Shown here: positions 1-6,845 of the stretch, one piece after another | Position numbering within the stretch: the first letter of the stretch is position 1 | How the letters are laid out: each line of letters opens with the position of its first letter | Assembly (NCBI GenBank): GCA_945871545.1 | Contig: CAMBWJ010000022.1 | Location: 1 to 12,547 of the forward strand | Reading direction: 5' to 3' | Source: an uncultured Clostridia bacterium | Lineage (GTDB): Bacteria > Bacillota_A > Clostridia > Christensenellales > Aristaeellaceae | DNA length: 12,547 nucleotides | The notes under the pieces: model-generated | The model's input: the letters and a program-made list of their open reading frames with translations, nothing else | Databases searched by the model: none | What the model was told of the DNA's origin: nothing | Made by a program: the position numbers and the translations under genes

Positions 1-83
1 CCACGCTGGAGGACGAGCGTCTGCCCTTCGTGCAGGAGGAGCCGCTGCCGGAGGGCTACCGCCCCGGCGAGCTGGTGTTCTGA
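1..83 (+). CDS. C-terminal tail of an unrecognised protein (5' end outside window)
   Basis: An open frame enters from the left edge and ends at a TGA at 81-83. It gives about 26 residues ending ...PEGYRPGELVF. The tail is rich in Glu and Pro and has no motif I can assign. It lies 25 bases upstream of the mscS-type gene on the same strand, so the two could share a transcript. The reading frame is supported only by position and GC-rich codon use; the protein family is unknown. Confidence 0.5.
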   Translation, partial: TLEDERLPFVQEEPLPEGYRPGELVF

Positions 84-108
84 GCGCCGGAAGGGAGGGT
101 CATAAGCC

Positions 109-903
109 TTGGAACAGACGCTATCCGTCCTTCAGGGACTGCCGCTGGAGCGCATTCTCATCGGCGTGGCGGTGCTGGTGCTGTGCCTGGTGGTCAGCCG
201 CATCCTGATGAAGCTGTTTGCCCGCTTTCTGGGCCTCGCGAAGCAGATTGACCCCTCGCTGCACAGCATGCTCAGGGCCGCGCTGCGCTTCGTGCTCTAC
301 TTCATCTCGATCCTCTTTGCCGCCAACGTGCTGGGCGTCCCCATCAATTCCTTCCTCGCGCTGTTCTCAGTGGTCGGCCTGGCCGTATCGCTGGCGGTAC
401 AGGGCGTGCTGAACAACCTTGCGGGCGGCATCATCATCCTGGCCAGCAAGCCCTTCTCCCTGGGCGACTACATCGAGACCGACGCAGTTGCGGGCACGGT
501 TCGGGAGATCGGCATCCTGCACACCCGGATGATCTCCGTGGACGGCAAGATGATCTTCGTGCCCAACAACCTGCTCTACACCTCCAAGCTGGTCAACTAC
601 ACCTCCTCGGGCGCGCGGCGCATCGAACTGAACCTGAGCGCCGCCTACCACAACCCGCCGGAGCAGGTGCGCGCCGCCGCAATGGAGGCCGTCGCCGCCG
701 TGCCGGGGATCCTGACCGACCCCGCACCCCAGCTGCTGGTGGAGGCCTACGGCGACAGCGCCATCCAGTACACGCTGCGCTGCTGGGTGCACTCCATGGA
801 CTACACCGACGCGCGCTACGCCCTGAACGAGGCCGTTTACGGCGCATTTTCCAAAAATGGCGTGGAGATGACCTATCCCCACATCAACGTTCACATGTCC
901 TGA
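109..903 (+). CDS. mscS: Mechanosensitive ion channel, MscS family
   Basis: This 264-residue protein is a small-conductance mechanosensitive channel of the inner membrane, which in known members opens under membrane tension to release solutes after hypo-osmotic shock. It is close in length to classical MscS. Hydrophobic segments lie near residues 15-33 and 57-75. A third, pore-type helix near 82-115 has the small-residue pattern VVGLAVSLAVQGVLNNLAGG, followed by the family's F-S-L-G-D-Y-I motif that opens the beta domain. The conserved VPNN motif is at 151-154, and an alpha/beta cytoplasmic domain fills the rest. The start chosen is TTG at 109-111, because GGGAGGG at 94-99 is well placed before it and no ATG precedes the conserved region. 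It sits between an unknown gene and ldhA, with no functional link evident. Family assignment is secure; the conducted solutes are not known. Confidence 0.93.
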   Translation: MEQTLSVLQGLPLERILIGVAVLVLCLVVSRILMKLFARFLGLAKQIDPSLHSMLRAALRFVLYFISILFAANVLGVPINSFLALFSVVGLAVSLAVQGVLNNLAGGIIILASKPFSLGDYIETDAVAGTVREIGILHTRMISVDGKMIFVPNNLLYTSKLVNYTSSGARRIELNLSAAYHNPPEQVRAAAMEAVAAVPGILTDPAPQLLVEAYGDSAIQYTLRCWVHSMDYTDARYALNEAVYGAFSKNGVEMTYPHINVHMS

Positions 904-909
904 TTCCTG

Positions 910-1015
910 AACTCCCTTCCTGACGGCGGTTTTCGCTTCGCGGTTAGTTTGCGCCCGTCCGGGGCACATTAGCTGCGCGGCGCATCTCCATTCACCGCCG
1001 CACAGGAAGGGAGTT
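910..1015 (+). promoter_or_regulatory. Long stem in ldhA leader that pairs with its Shine-Dalgarno sequence
   Basis: Bases 910-922 (AACTCCCTTCCTG) are perfectly complementary to 1003-1015 (CAGGAAGGGAGTT). After a small internal loop, 924-930 (CGGCGGT) pairs with 994-1000 (ACCGCCG). Together this gives 20 base pairs enclosing about 63 bases, which contain further short hairpins. The 3' arm contains the whole ldhA Shine-Dalgarno region (AGGAAGGGAG, 1004-1013), and ATG follows at 1019. The pairing is seen directly. A regulatory role, by hiding or exposing the ribosome-binding site, is inference. I did not recognise a known riboswitch class. Confidence 0.5.
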
Positions 1016-1018
1016 TTC

Positions 1019-2047
1019 ATGAAACGCATCGCTTTTTTCGACGCAAAGCCCTACGACCGCGAGAGCTTCGACCGCGTCAACAGCCAATACGAGATTCACT
1101 ACTACGAGGACAAGCTGAACCCGGAGACCGCGCGCCTGGCGGCGGGCTTCGACGCGGCCTGCGCCTTCGTCAACGACGATATCGGCACGCAGACCGTGCG
1201 CATCCTGATCGACGAGGGCGTGGGCGTGCTGGCCATGCGCTGCGCGGGCTACAGCAACGTGGACTTTCCGACCGCCGAGGGCAAACTTACGGTGGTGCGC
1301 GTGCCCGCCTACTCGCCCCACGCCGTCGCGGAGCACGCCATGGGTATGCTGCTGACGGTGAACCGCCGCCTGCACAAGGCCTACATCCGCACCCGGGAGT
1401 TCAACTTCAACATCAGCGGCCTCACCGGCGTGGATCTCTACGGCAAGACCGCCGGCGTGATCGGCACGGGCAAGATCGGCCGCGCCTTCATCGAGCTGTG
1501 CCGGGGCTTCGGCATGCGGGTGATCGCCCACGACCCCTATCCCATGGAGGGCATCGACTACGTGCCGCTGGAGCAGCTTCTCCATGAGAGCGACGTGATC
1601 TCGCTGCACTGTCCGCTGACCCAGCAGAGCTACCATCTTCTGGATGAAGCGGCCTTTGCCCGGATGAAGCGCGGCGCATTCATCATCAACACCTCCCGCG
1701 GTGCGCTGATCGACTCCACGGCGCTGCTGAAGGCGCTCAACGACGGCACGGTGCGGGGCGCAGGCCTGGACGTGTACGAGGAGGAGACGGAGTACTTCTA
1801 CGAGGACCGCTCCACCGATCCCATCCGGGACGACGTGCTCTCGCTGCTGGTGTCCAAGCCCAACGTGCTCATCACCTCCCACCAGGCCTTCCTGACGGAA
1901 GAAGCCCTCTCGAACATCGCTTCAACCACCCTTGCCAACCTGGACGAATACTTCTCCGGTCGGGAGCTGACGAACGAGGTGCGCTACCATCGGGAGTCCG
2001 GCAGGGTGGTGGAGGATCCCCGCCGCCTGAAGCAGGCACGCAATTGA
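1019..2047 (+). CDS. ldhA: D-lactate dehydrogenase (NAD-dependent 2-hydroxyacid dehydrogenase)
   Basis: The 342-residue cytoplasmic enzyme should reduce pyruvate to D-lactate with NADH, regenerating NAD during fermentation. It resembles the enterobacterial LdhA type over its full length: an N-terminal catalytic half with VNDD (51-54), RCAGYSNVD (74-82) and VRVPAYSPHAVAEHA (93-107). The Rossmann motif GTGKIG is at 149-154, and Asp172 is in the place that favours NAD over NADP. Expected catalytic residues are Arg227 (NTSRG), Glu256 and His288 (SHQAF), with conserved Asp251. The start is ATG at 1019, preceded by AGGAAGGG. The 115-base leader can form a long stem covering that site. A hairpin terminator follows the stop codon. 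Related 2-hydroxyacid dehydrogenases can use other 2-oxoacids, but the LdhA-specific motifs make D-lactate the best call. Confidence 0.93.
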   Translation: MKRIAFFDAKPYDRESFDRVNSQYEIHYYEDKLNPETARLAAGFDAACAFVNDDIGTQTVRILIDEGVGVLAMRCAGYSNVDFPTAEGKLTVVRVPAYSPHAVAEHAMGMLLTVNRRLHKAYIRTREFNFNISGLTGVDLYGKTAGVIGTGKIGRAFIELCRGFGMRVIAHDPYPMEGIDYVPLEQLLHESDVISLHCPLTQQSYHLLDEAAFARMKRGAFIINTSRGALIDSTALLKALNDGTVRGAGLDVYEEETEYFYEDRSTDPIRDDVLSLLVSKPNVLITSHQAFLTEEALSNIASTTLANLDEYFSGRELTNEVRYHRESGRVVEDPRRLKQARN

Positions 2048-2061
2048 GCTTCTCCGCACAA

Positions 2062-2095
2062 AAAATCTCCCCTCGATCCATCGAAGGGAGATTTT
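2062..2095. terminator. Bidirectional intrinsic terminator between ldhA and the converging EamA gene
   Basis: AAAATCTCCC at 2062-2071 pairs with GGGAGATTTT at 2086-2095. TCGA at 2073-2076 pairs with TCGA at 2081-2084, with one C/A mismatch between the two helices and a four-base loop. The arms give a T-run on the 3' side in either direction. It lies 14 bases after the ldhA stop and 7 bases after the stop of the leftward gene, as expected for a shared terminator of convergent operons. Confidence 0.85.
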
Positions 2096-2102
2096 GCTGT
2101 AC

Positions 2103-2975
2103 TTATGCTGCTTTTTTGCGCCGGGAGGGCAGCTCGCTGACCACTGCCGCGCCCAGCACCAGCACCGCGCCCAGGTCGCTGAGCAGGCTCATGTGCTCCC
2201 GGAGCACCAGCGCCGAGAGCAACACCGCCACCACGGGGTCGATGTAGCTGAGAATCGCCGCCGTCTGGGCCTTCAACTGCATCAGCGAGCCGAAGTACAG
2301 GGCGTAGGCGATGCCGGTGTGCACCACGCCCACCACCAGCAAAAGCCCGATCGTGTCGGGGGTGAACGTCAGCGCGCCCAGGTTCTCCGTCAGCAGCACG
2401 TAAGGCAGCAGCACCGCCGCCGAGCTGCCCAGCTGCACGATGGTGCGGTCGTAGGCGGGCACATCGCCCAGCTGCTTGTTCATCAGAACCACGCTGGCGT
2501 AGAGCACAGCCGCGCCCAGGCCCAGCAGCACGCCCTTCAGATCGGAACTGCCGCCGCCCGATTCCAGCACGCCGGAGACGAACACCATGCCCAGCAGCGC
2601 CGTCAGCACGCAGATCAGCTTCTTCGCCGTCAGGCGCTCGCCCACCACCAGCGGCGAGGCGAGGATCACGAACATCGGCGCGAGGTAGTAGCACAGCGTA
2701 GCGGTGGCGACGCTGGTGTAGTTGTAGGCCTCGAACAGCAGAATCCAGTTCACGCCGATGGCTGCGCCGGACAGGCACAGCATGCCAATCTTCCTGCGCA
2801 CCGCCGTCCGGTTCATGCCGCGCTTTCTCAGAAGCATCACCAGCAGCAGAAACAGCATGCCGGTCAGGCCGCGGGTCATGGCCACCAGGCTGGACGGCAG
2901 CGGAATGTAGCGCCGGAAGACGCCGATGGTGCCGAAGATGATCATCGACAGCGTGAGCTTGAAGGTCGCGTTCAT
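2103..2975 (-). CDS. EamA/DMT-family membrane transporter
   Basis: The 290-residue protein is almost entirely hydrophobic, with about ten predicted membrane helices in two similar halves. This is the layout of EamA-type drug/metabolite transporters (RhaT/YdcZ/RarD superfamily). The first half begins MNATFKLTLSMIIFGTIGVF, with the conserved glycine-containing helix. The second half has the typical 'SYIDPVVAVLLSALVLREHMS' type motif near the C-terminus (parts visible around 240-262), then a basic tail RRKKAA. Its ATG overlaps the stop of citXG as ATGA, and GGGGGAG (2983-2989) is a good ribosome-binding site, so it is translationally coupled to the lyase operon. It is the last gene before a terminator. 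The substrate is unknown. The operon suggests an organic or amino acid linked to lyase metabolism, but it is not a known citrate carrier type. Confidence 0.88.
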   Translation of the reverse strand: MNATFKLTLSMIIFGTIGVFRRYIPLPSSLVAMTRGLTGMLFLLLVMLLRKRGMNRTAVRRKIGMLCLSGAAIGVNWILLFEAYNYTSVATATLCYYLAPMFVILASPLVVGERLTAKKLICVLTALLGMVFVSGVLESGGGSSDLKGVLLGLGAAVLYASVVLMNKQLGDVPAYDRTIVQLGSSAAVLLPYVLLTENLGALTFTPDTIGLLLVVGVVHTGIAYALYFGSLMQLKAQTAAILSYIDPVVAVLLSALVLREHMSLLSDLGAVLVLGAAVVSELPSRRKKAA

Positions 2976-4336
2976 ATTGAATCTCCCCCGTTGGTATTCT
3001 GGATTTCACAGAGAAAGATGGTGATGGCCAGCAGGTCCGCGCTGCCGCCGGGGCTGAGGTTCTCCCGGACGAAGTCGTCGTTCATGCGGCGCAGCTCGTC
3101 CGTGGTGAAGCCCCTCTCCAGCAGCGCCTTCGCCCGCGACTGCACGCTGCGCAGGGCCTCCGGGCCACGCCGACGCAGGATGTTGCTGTCCTCCACGCAG
3201 ACCATCAGCGCCAGCAGCGCGCGCAGGCAGGCTTCATTGTAGGACGCGCCATCCTGCAACGCCTTTTGCAGCGCAGGCAAGCCGCAGTCGCGCGCGTGGG
3301 GAAAGCCCGCCGCCGCCTCGCCGCGCACGCCGGTACGCCCGCTGTCGAGATACTGTACCTCGCCGCCGGTGCGCGCATCTCCCGGATGGAGCGCTGTCAG
3401 ATCGTCCAGCACAGGCCGTGCAAGCATCGCCGCACGATCCAGAATCGACGGAACGCCTGCGCCCTCGCCCTCCATCGCCGCCGCGCAGCAGAGGACGCCC
3501 AGCGAAAACAGCGCGCCCTTGTGGGTGTTCACTCCGTTTGTCGCCGCGAACATCGTATTTTCTGCCTCGATCCCCCGCTTCCGCAGCCGCGCGAAGACCT
3601 GATCCGGGGCCGCATCGCGCATCGCAAGGCCGATCCGGGCGCAGTCCGCAAACCAGGGCCGCAGCGCGTCCGCACTCTTGCAGAACAGCGCAAGATCCAT
3701 GTCCCGGTGCGCGCCGCTGTTCTCCCGATCCACCAGACCCGGCTTCGGCGTGACGTTCGCCTCACATATCAAGGCCCGATGGGCAAGTTCGCCTATCTCC
3801 GTGGCGCGCTTTTCATTCAGAAAGGCAATGATGATCTCGTGGGCGCGCTCCGAAAGCTCCCGGGCGCTGTGTGTGCGGCTCCGGGCACAGGCGCGCGCCG
3901 GGCCGCCGCAGATCAGGCAGCGCCGCTCCGTCGGACGCTCCAGCTTGCGCCCGTCCGCACCGATCACGTCAATGTCGAACAGCCGCCCCAGCGCGTCCAT
4001 TTCCTCAATGGCGCACATCCGCGCCTTCAGTTCCTGCGCGGGTGCATCCACCGCCCAGATTTCCTCGCAGCCGGTGAAGGCCAGCGTCCGCTCCCGGGCC
4101 GCCACGGCGATTCCGCCCGCCGCCAGCGCAGCTTCGATGCGCCGCACGCCCTCCAGGAACGCCCGCTCGATCCATTCGTCCCGCTTGATCTCCCCGGCGA
4201 TGTTCATCGTGAAGGAAATCAGGGGAAGCCCATGCACCAAAAGCATGAGATTCTGCCGCTCCACTCGCGCGTCTCGTGCAGACAATATGTCCGCCACCGT
4301 CACCGGGCGTAGTTTTATGCAATCCGTATTCATCAT
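2972..4336 (-). CDS. citXG: CitX-CitG fusion: holo-ACP synthase and triphosphoribosyl-dephospho-CoA synthase
   Basis: This 454-residue fusion makes and attaches the 2'-(5''-phosphoribosyl)-3'-dephospho-CoA group of citrate/citramalate lyase. The CitX part (about 1-175) has the ARDARVERQ motif (20-28) and CLICGGPARACARSRTHS (140-157), the family signature; in known CitX it transfers the group to the acyl carrier CitD. The CitG part (about 180-454) has TPKPGLVDRENSGAHRDMD (196-214), GVNTHKGALFSLG (268-280), RGEAAAGFP (338-346) and LSPGGSADLLA (427-437); this part joins dephospho-CoA with ATP-derived triphosphoribose. Fused CitXG is known in other bacteria. Two ATGs are in tandem at the start, and no good Shine-Dalgarno is visible. 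The start lies 3 bases after the regulator's stop, so coupling is likely. The downstream transporter overlaps it by 4 bases. Confidence 0.93.
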   Translation of the reverse strand: MMNTDCIKLRPVTVADILSARDARVERQNLMLLVHGLPLISFTMNIAGEIKRDEWIERAFLEGVRRIEAALAAGGIAVAARERTLAFTGCEEIWAVDAPAQELKARMCAIEEMDALGRLFDIDVIGADGRKLERPTERRCLICGGPARACARSRTHSARELSERAHEIIIAFLNEKRATEIGELAHRALICEANVTPKPGLVDRENSGAHRDMDLALFCKSADALRPWFADCARIGLAMRDAAPDQVFARLRKRGIEAENTMFAATNGVNTHKGALFSLGVLCCAAAMEGEGAGVPSILDRAAMLARPVLDDLTALHPGDARTGGEVQYLDSGRTGVRGEAAAGFPHARDCGLPALQKALQDGASYNEACLRALLALMVCVEDSNILRRRGPEALRSVQSRAKALLERGFTTDELRRMNDDFVRENLSPGGSADLLAITIFLCEIQNTNGGDSI

Positions 4337-4339
4337 GCG

Positions 4340-5332
4340 TCAGAAATGCAGCGCACCGGGCAGCAGCTGGCGCTCGTCCCGGATGCGGTTGATGCGCTCC
4401 TCCAGGTAGAGCATGGAGCCCTCGTCGATGCGGTAGTCGAAGGTCACGAGGGCGCTGTCCGTGCGATAGCTCTCGATCTGGCGGCAGAGCTCCGGGTCGC
4501 AGTGCTGCTCCCAGTCCGGGGCGACGACCACCGCGTCCAGCCCCTCGAAGAAGGCCGCGCGCGCGTCCACATCGTTCGCCTGAAGCACCCGCAGCCGTCT
4601 GCGCACGTCCTCCGGGAGCTGGGCGGACACCAGATCGGCAAGGCCCGACTCCGCACAGACCACCCCCAGCGTACCGCCTGCGCATCTCGCCAGCGCGTAG
4701 GCGCTCTCCGGCGGCACGCAGAAGGCCAGCTTGATCAGCTTCGAGCCGTCCGGCAGGATGGATTGCAGGCGCTGGCCGTCCTGGGCGGAGGCCAGAATCA
4801 CGTCGGACTGTTCGTCCACGCTGTAAGGGTACTCCCGGAGCTGCTTGAGCTGGCACACGCTCACCCGCACATTGCCCAGCTGAGAAAGCTGGCGCTCCAG
4901 CGCGGTGCTCAGCTCCACGTAGTCCGTGACCATGGCCACGCGCACGCCCGACCACTTCAGGCCCCACTCCCGCATCTTCAGGTTCAGGAAGATCTGAATC
5001 TCCGCAGGGGAGAAATTCAGCTCCGTGAGCTGGCGGATCATGCGGTCGATGGCGGTCATGGCCATCACCTTGCGGCTGTCCCGATCCTCCCGCACGTACT
5101 TGACGAAGGTGCCCCGGCGGCGGGTCATTTCGATGTCGCCCATCTCCTGCAGACGGTCGTACACCCGCTTGACGGTGCCGCAGGAGAGGTGCATCTGCTC
5201 CGCCATCTCCCGCACGGTGGGCAGCTGGGTACCCGTCGGCAGCACGCCGCTGCGAATCTCCGCGTTGATCTGATCCACCAGCTGCCGGTAGATCGGAATG
5301 TCGCTGTCGGGATTGATGCTGTACCTGTGCAT
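4340..5332 (-). CDS. GntR-family transcriptional regulator with unusual C-terminal domain
   Basis: The 330-residue protein has an N-terminal GntR winged helix: IPIYRQLVDQINAEIRSG (12-29), LPTGTQLPTVREMAEQ (31-46), a recognition region LSCGTVKRVYDRLQEMG (49-65) and the wing RRRGTFV (71-77). A helical linker follows (about 85-125). Residues 128-330 look like alternating beta/alpha segments (VRVAMVTDYVE, SDVILASAQDG, TLGVVCAESG, LDAVVVAPDW), resembling a periplasmic-binding-protein-like or receiver-like fold rather than the common FCD or UTRA domains. That structural reading is inference. ATG at 5332 was chosen because AAGGAGG sits 8 bases before it and the GntR domain begins right after; a longer in-frame start at 5398 lies inside the upstream terminator and is unlikely. 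Embedded in the lyase operon, it is a candidate regulator of the divergent cit promoters, perhaps sensing a pathway intermediate. Confidence 0.85.
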   Translation of the reverse strand: MHRYSINPDSDIPIYRQLVDQINAEIRSGVLPTGTQLPTVREMAEQMHLSCGTVKRVYDRLQEMGDIEMTRRRGTFVKYVREDRDSRKVMAMTAIDRMIRQLTELNFSPAEIQIFLNLKMREWGLKWSGVRVAMVTDYVELSTALERQLSQLGNVRVSVCQLKQLREYPYSVDEQSDVILASAQDGQRLQSILPDGSKLIKLAFCVPPESAYALARCAGGTLGVVCAESGLADLVSAQLPEDVRRRLRVLQANDVDARAAFFEGLDAVVVAPDWEQHCDPELCRQIESYRTDSALVTFDYRIDEGSMLYLEERINRIRDERQLLPGALHF

Positions 5333-5366
5333 CCGCCGCCCTCCTTCATGCCATGTTCCTGAAATC

Positions 5367-5405
5367 AAAAACCGGGGGATCGCCCATTCACGCGGCAATC
5401 CCCCG
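5367..5405 (-). terminator. Intrinsic terminator (or attenuator) between the fumarase beta gene and gntR
   Basis: On the minus strand CGGGGGATTGCC (5405 to 5394) pairs with GGCGATCCCCCG (5384 to 5373), with one G-U pair and a nine-base loop. After G at 5372 comes a run of five T (5371 to 5367). It lies 18 bases after the hydratase stop and only 34 bases before the gntR start. The region after it has no convincing promoter for gntR, so partial read-through probably supplies the downstream genes. Confidence 0.8.
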
Positions 5406-5422
5406 TCAAAATCAATCGTCGC

Positions 5423-5980
5423 TTACGCCTGCGTGTCCAGATAGGCCTGCTTTCCGGTCTGGTAGAGGTTGTTGCCCTCGCTGTCGATGACGACCACCAC
5501 GGGGAAGTCCTCCACCTCCAGCTTGCGGATGGCCTCCGCGCCCAGATCCTCGTAGGCGATGACCTCCGCCTTCTTGATGCACTTGGAAAGCAGCGCGCCG
5601 CAGCCGCCAATCGCGCCGAAGTACACCGCGCCGTACTCCTTCATGGCGGAGACGACCTCATCGTTGCGCTTGCCCTTGCCGATCATGCCGGTCTGGCCGA
5701 TGGAGATCAGCGTGGGAGAGTACGCGTCCATGCGGTAGGACGTGGTGGGGCCTGCGGAGCCGATGGCCTGACCGGGCTTGGCCGGAGTCGGGCCCACGAA
5801 GTAGATGATCGCGTCCTTGATCTCAAGCGGCAGCTCCTTGCCCTGCTCCACCAGCTCGCACAGGCGCTTGTGGGCCGCGTCACGGGCGGTGTAGATGGTT
5901 CCGGTGATGGTGCAGCTCTCGCCGGCCTTCAGCGTGCGCGCCACCTCGCGCGTCAGGGGCGTCTGAATCTTTCTGGTCAT
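5423..5980 (-). CDS. Class I fumarate hydratase-type enzyme, beta subunit (possible mesaconase)
   Basis: This 185-residue protein matches the C-terminal domain of class I iron-sulfur fumarases, found as a separate beta subunit in many anaerobes. Visible family segments are the N-terminal TPLT-x-E-V-A-R-T-LKAGE (7-20) region, VGPTPAKPGQAIGSAGPTTSYRMD (67-90), IGQTGMIGKGKR (98-109), FGAIGGCGALLSK (121-133) and YEDLGAEAI (142-150). The start is ATG at 5980, directly after the alpha-subunit TAA, and GGAGGTGA lies in the end of the alpha gene. The pair therefore forms a tightly coupled two-subunit enzyme adding water across a trans-unsaturated dicarboxylate. Fumarase, L-tartrate dehydratase and mesaconase share this fold. 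Given glutamate mutase and citramalate-type lyase genes nearby, mesaconate hydration to citramalate is a strong alternative to fumarate/malate. Substrate is inferred, family is clear. Confidence 0.92.
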   Translation of the reverse strand: MTRKIQTPLTREVARTLKAGESCTITGTIYTARDAAHKRLCELVEQGKELPLEIKDAIIYFVGPTPAKPGQAIGSAGPTTSYRMDAYSPTLISIGQTGMIGKGKRNDEVVSAMKEYGAVYFGAIGGCGALLSKCIKKAEVIAYEDLGAEAIRKLEVEDFPVVVVIDSEGNNLYQTGKQAYLDTQA

Positions 5981-6820
5981 TTAAATCACCTCCGACTGAT
6001 GGCGGGTCACGTGGCAGTTGATGTTCACGGCCACGGGCAGGCCCGCGATGTGGGTGGGGCACTTCTCGATGTTCACGGCCAGCGCGGTGGTGCGGCCGCC
6101 GAAGCCCTGCGGGCCAACGCCCAGCGCATTGATCTTCTCCAGCAGCTCGTCCTCCAGCGCCGCGTAGAAGGGATCCTCGTTGTGGGAATCCACCGGGCGG
6201 GTGAGCGCCTTCTTGGCCATGAACGCGGCCTTGTCGAAGGTGCCGCCCACGCCAACGCCCACCACCACGGGCGGACAGGGGTTCGGGCCAGCGTCCTCGA
6301 CCACCTTCACCACGAAGTCCTTCACGCCCTGCAGGCCGTCGGAGGGCTTGAGCATTTTGATCTGGCTCATGTTCTCGCTGCCGAAGCCCTTGGGGGCCAC
6401 GGTGATCTTGATCTGCTCGCCGGGCACGATGTTGTAGTAGATCATGGCCGGGGTGTTGTCGCCGGTGTTGACGCGGTCCAGGGGATCGCGCACCACGGAC
6501 TTGCGCAGGTAGCCGTCCCTGTAGCCCTGACGCACGCCCTCGTGAATGGCCTCCTCCAGGTTGCCCTCCACGTGCACGTCCTGACCCACGTCGATGAACA
6601 CGCAGGCCATGCCGGTATCCTGGCAGACGGGCACGTTGTTCTCGTCCGCGATGCCGTAATTCTCGATGATCTGATCCAGGATGCCCTGGGCCACCGGGAA
6701 GGTCTCGTTCTTCCGGCACTCCACGATGCAGTCCTTCAGGTCCTTCGTCAGGTGACAGTTGGCCTCGATGCACAGCCTGCGCACGACCTCCGTCACCCTT
6801 GCCGCTTCGATGTTCCTCAT
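5981..6820 (-). CDS. Class I fumarate hydratase-type enzyme, alpha subunit ([4Fe-4S]; possible mesaconase)
   Basis: The 279-residue subunit carries the iron-sulfur active site of class I hydro-lyases. Three cysteines lie in the expected contexts: Cys66 in VPVCQDTGMA, Cys182 in NPCPPVVVGVGVGG and Cys254 in EKCPTHIAGLPV. They should bind a [4Fe-4S] cluster whose free iron activates the substrate. Other family marks are GDNTPAMIYYNIVPG (120-134), PKGFGSENMSQ (143-153) and GFGGRTTALAVNIE (239-252). The ATG at 6820 follows a strong AAGGAGG, 25 bases after citF. The cluster is expected to be oxygen sensitive, in keeping with an anaerobe. The beta subunit gene begins right after the stop. Annotation pipelines would call it fumarase or L-tartrate dehydratase alpha; a role as mesaconase is inferred from the surrounding glutamate-mutase and lyase genes. 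Confidence 0.93.
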   Translation of the reverse strand: MRNIEAARVTEVVRRLCIEANCHLTKDLKDCIVECRKNETFPVAQGILDQIIENYGIADENNVPVCQDTGMACVFIDVGQDVHVEGNLEEAIHEGVRQGYRDGYLRKSVVRDPLDRVNTGDNTPAMIYYNIVPGEQIKITVAPKGFGSENMSQIKMLKPSDGLQGVKDFVVKVVEDAGPNPCPPVVVGVGVGGTFDKAAFMAKKALTRPVDSHNEDPFYAALEDELLEKINALGVGPQGFGGRTTALAVNIEKCPTHIAGLPVAVNINCHVTRHQSEVI

Positions 6821-6845
6821 GGTTTCCTCCTTCTATATGCAATCC

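Noticed and set aside
992..1882. Minus-strand frame opposite ldhA
   Set aside because: Shadow of a complete LdhA-type gene with all catalytic residues; the antisense product has no family features.
2094..4312. Two long plus-strand frames (2094-3242 and 3266-4312) opposite the transporter and citXG
   Set aside because: Gln/His/Arg-rich translations with no domains; the minus strand encodes clear protein families over the same bases.
5333..5398. Extended N-terminus for the GntR regulator from ATG at 5398
   Set aside because: It would be translated through the terminator stem and adds residues unlike the family; ATG at 5332 has AAGGAGG at the right distance.
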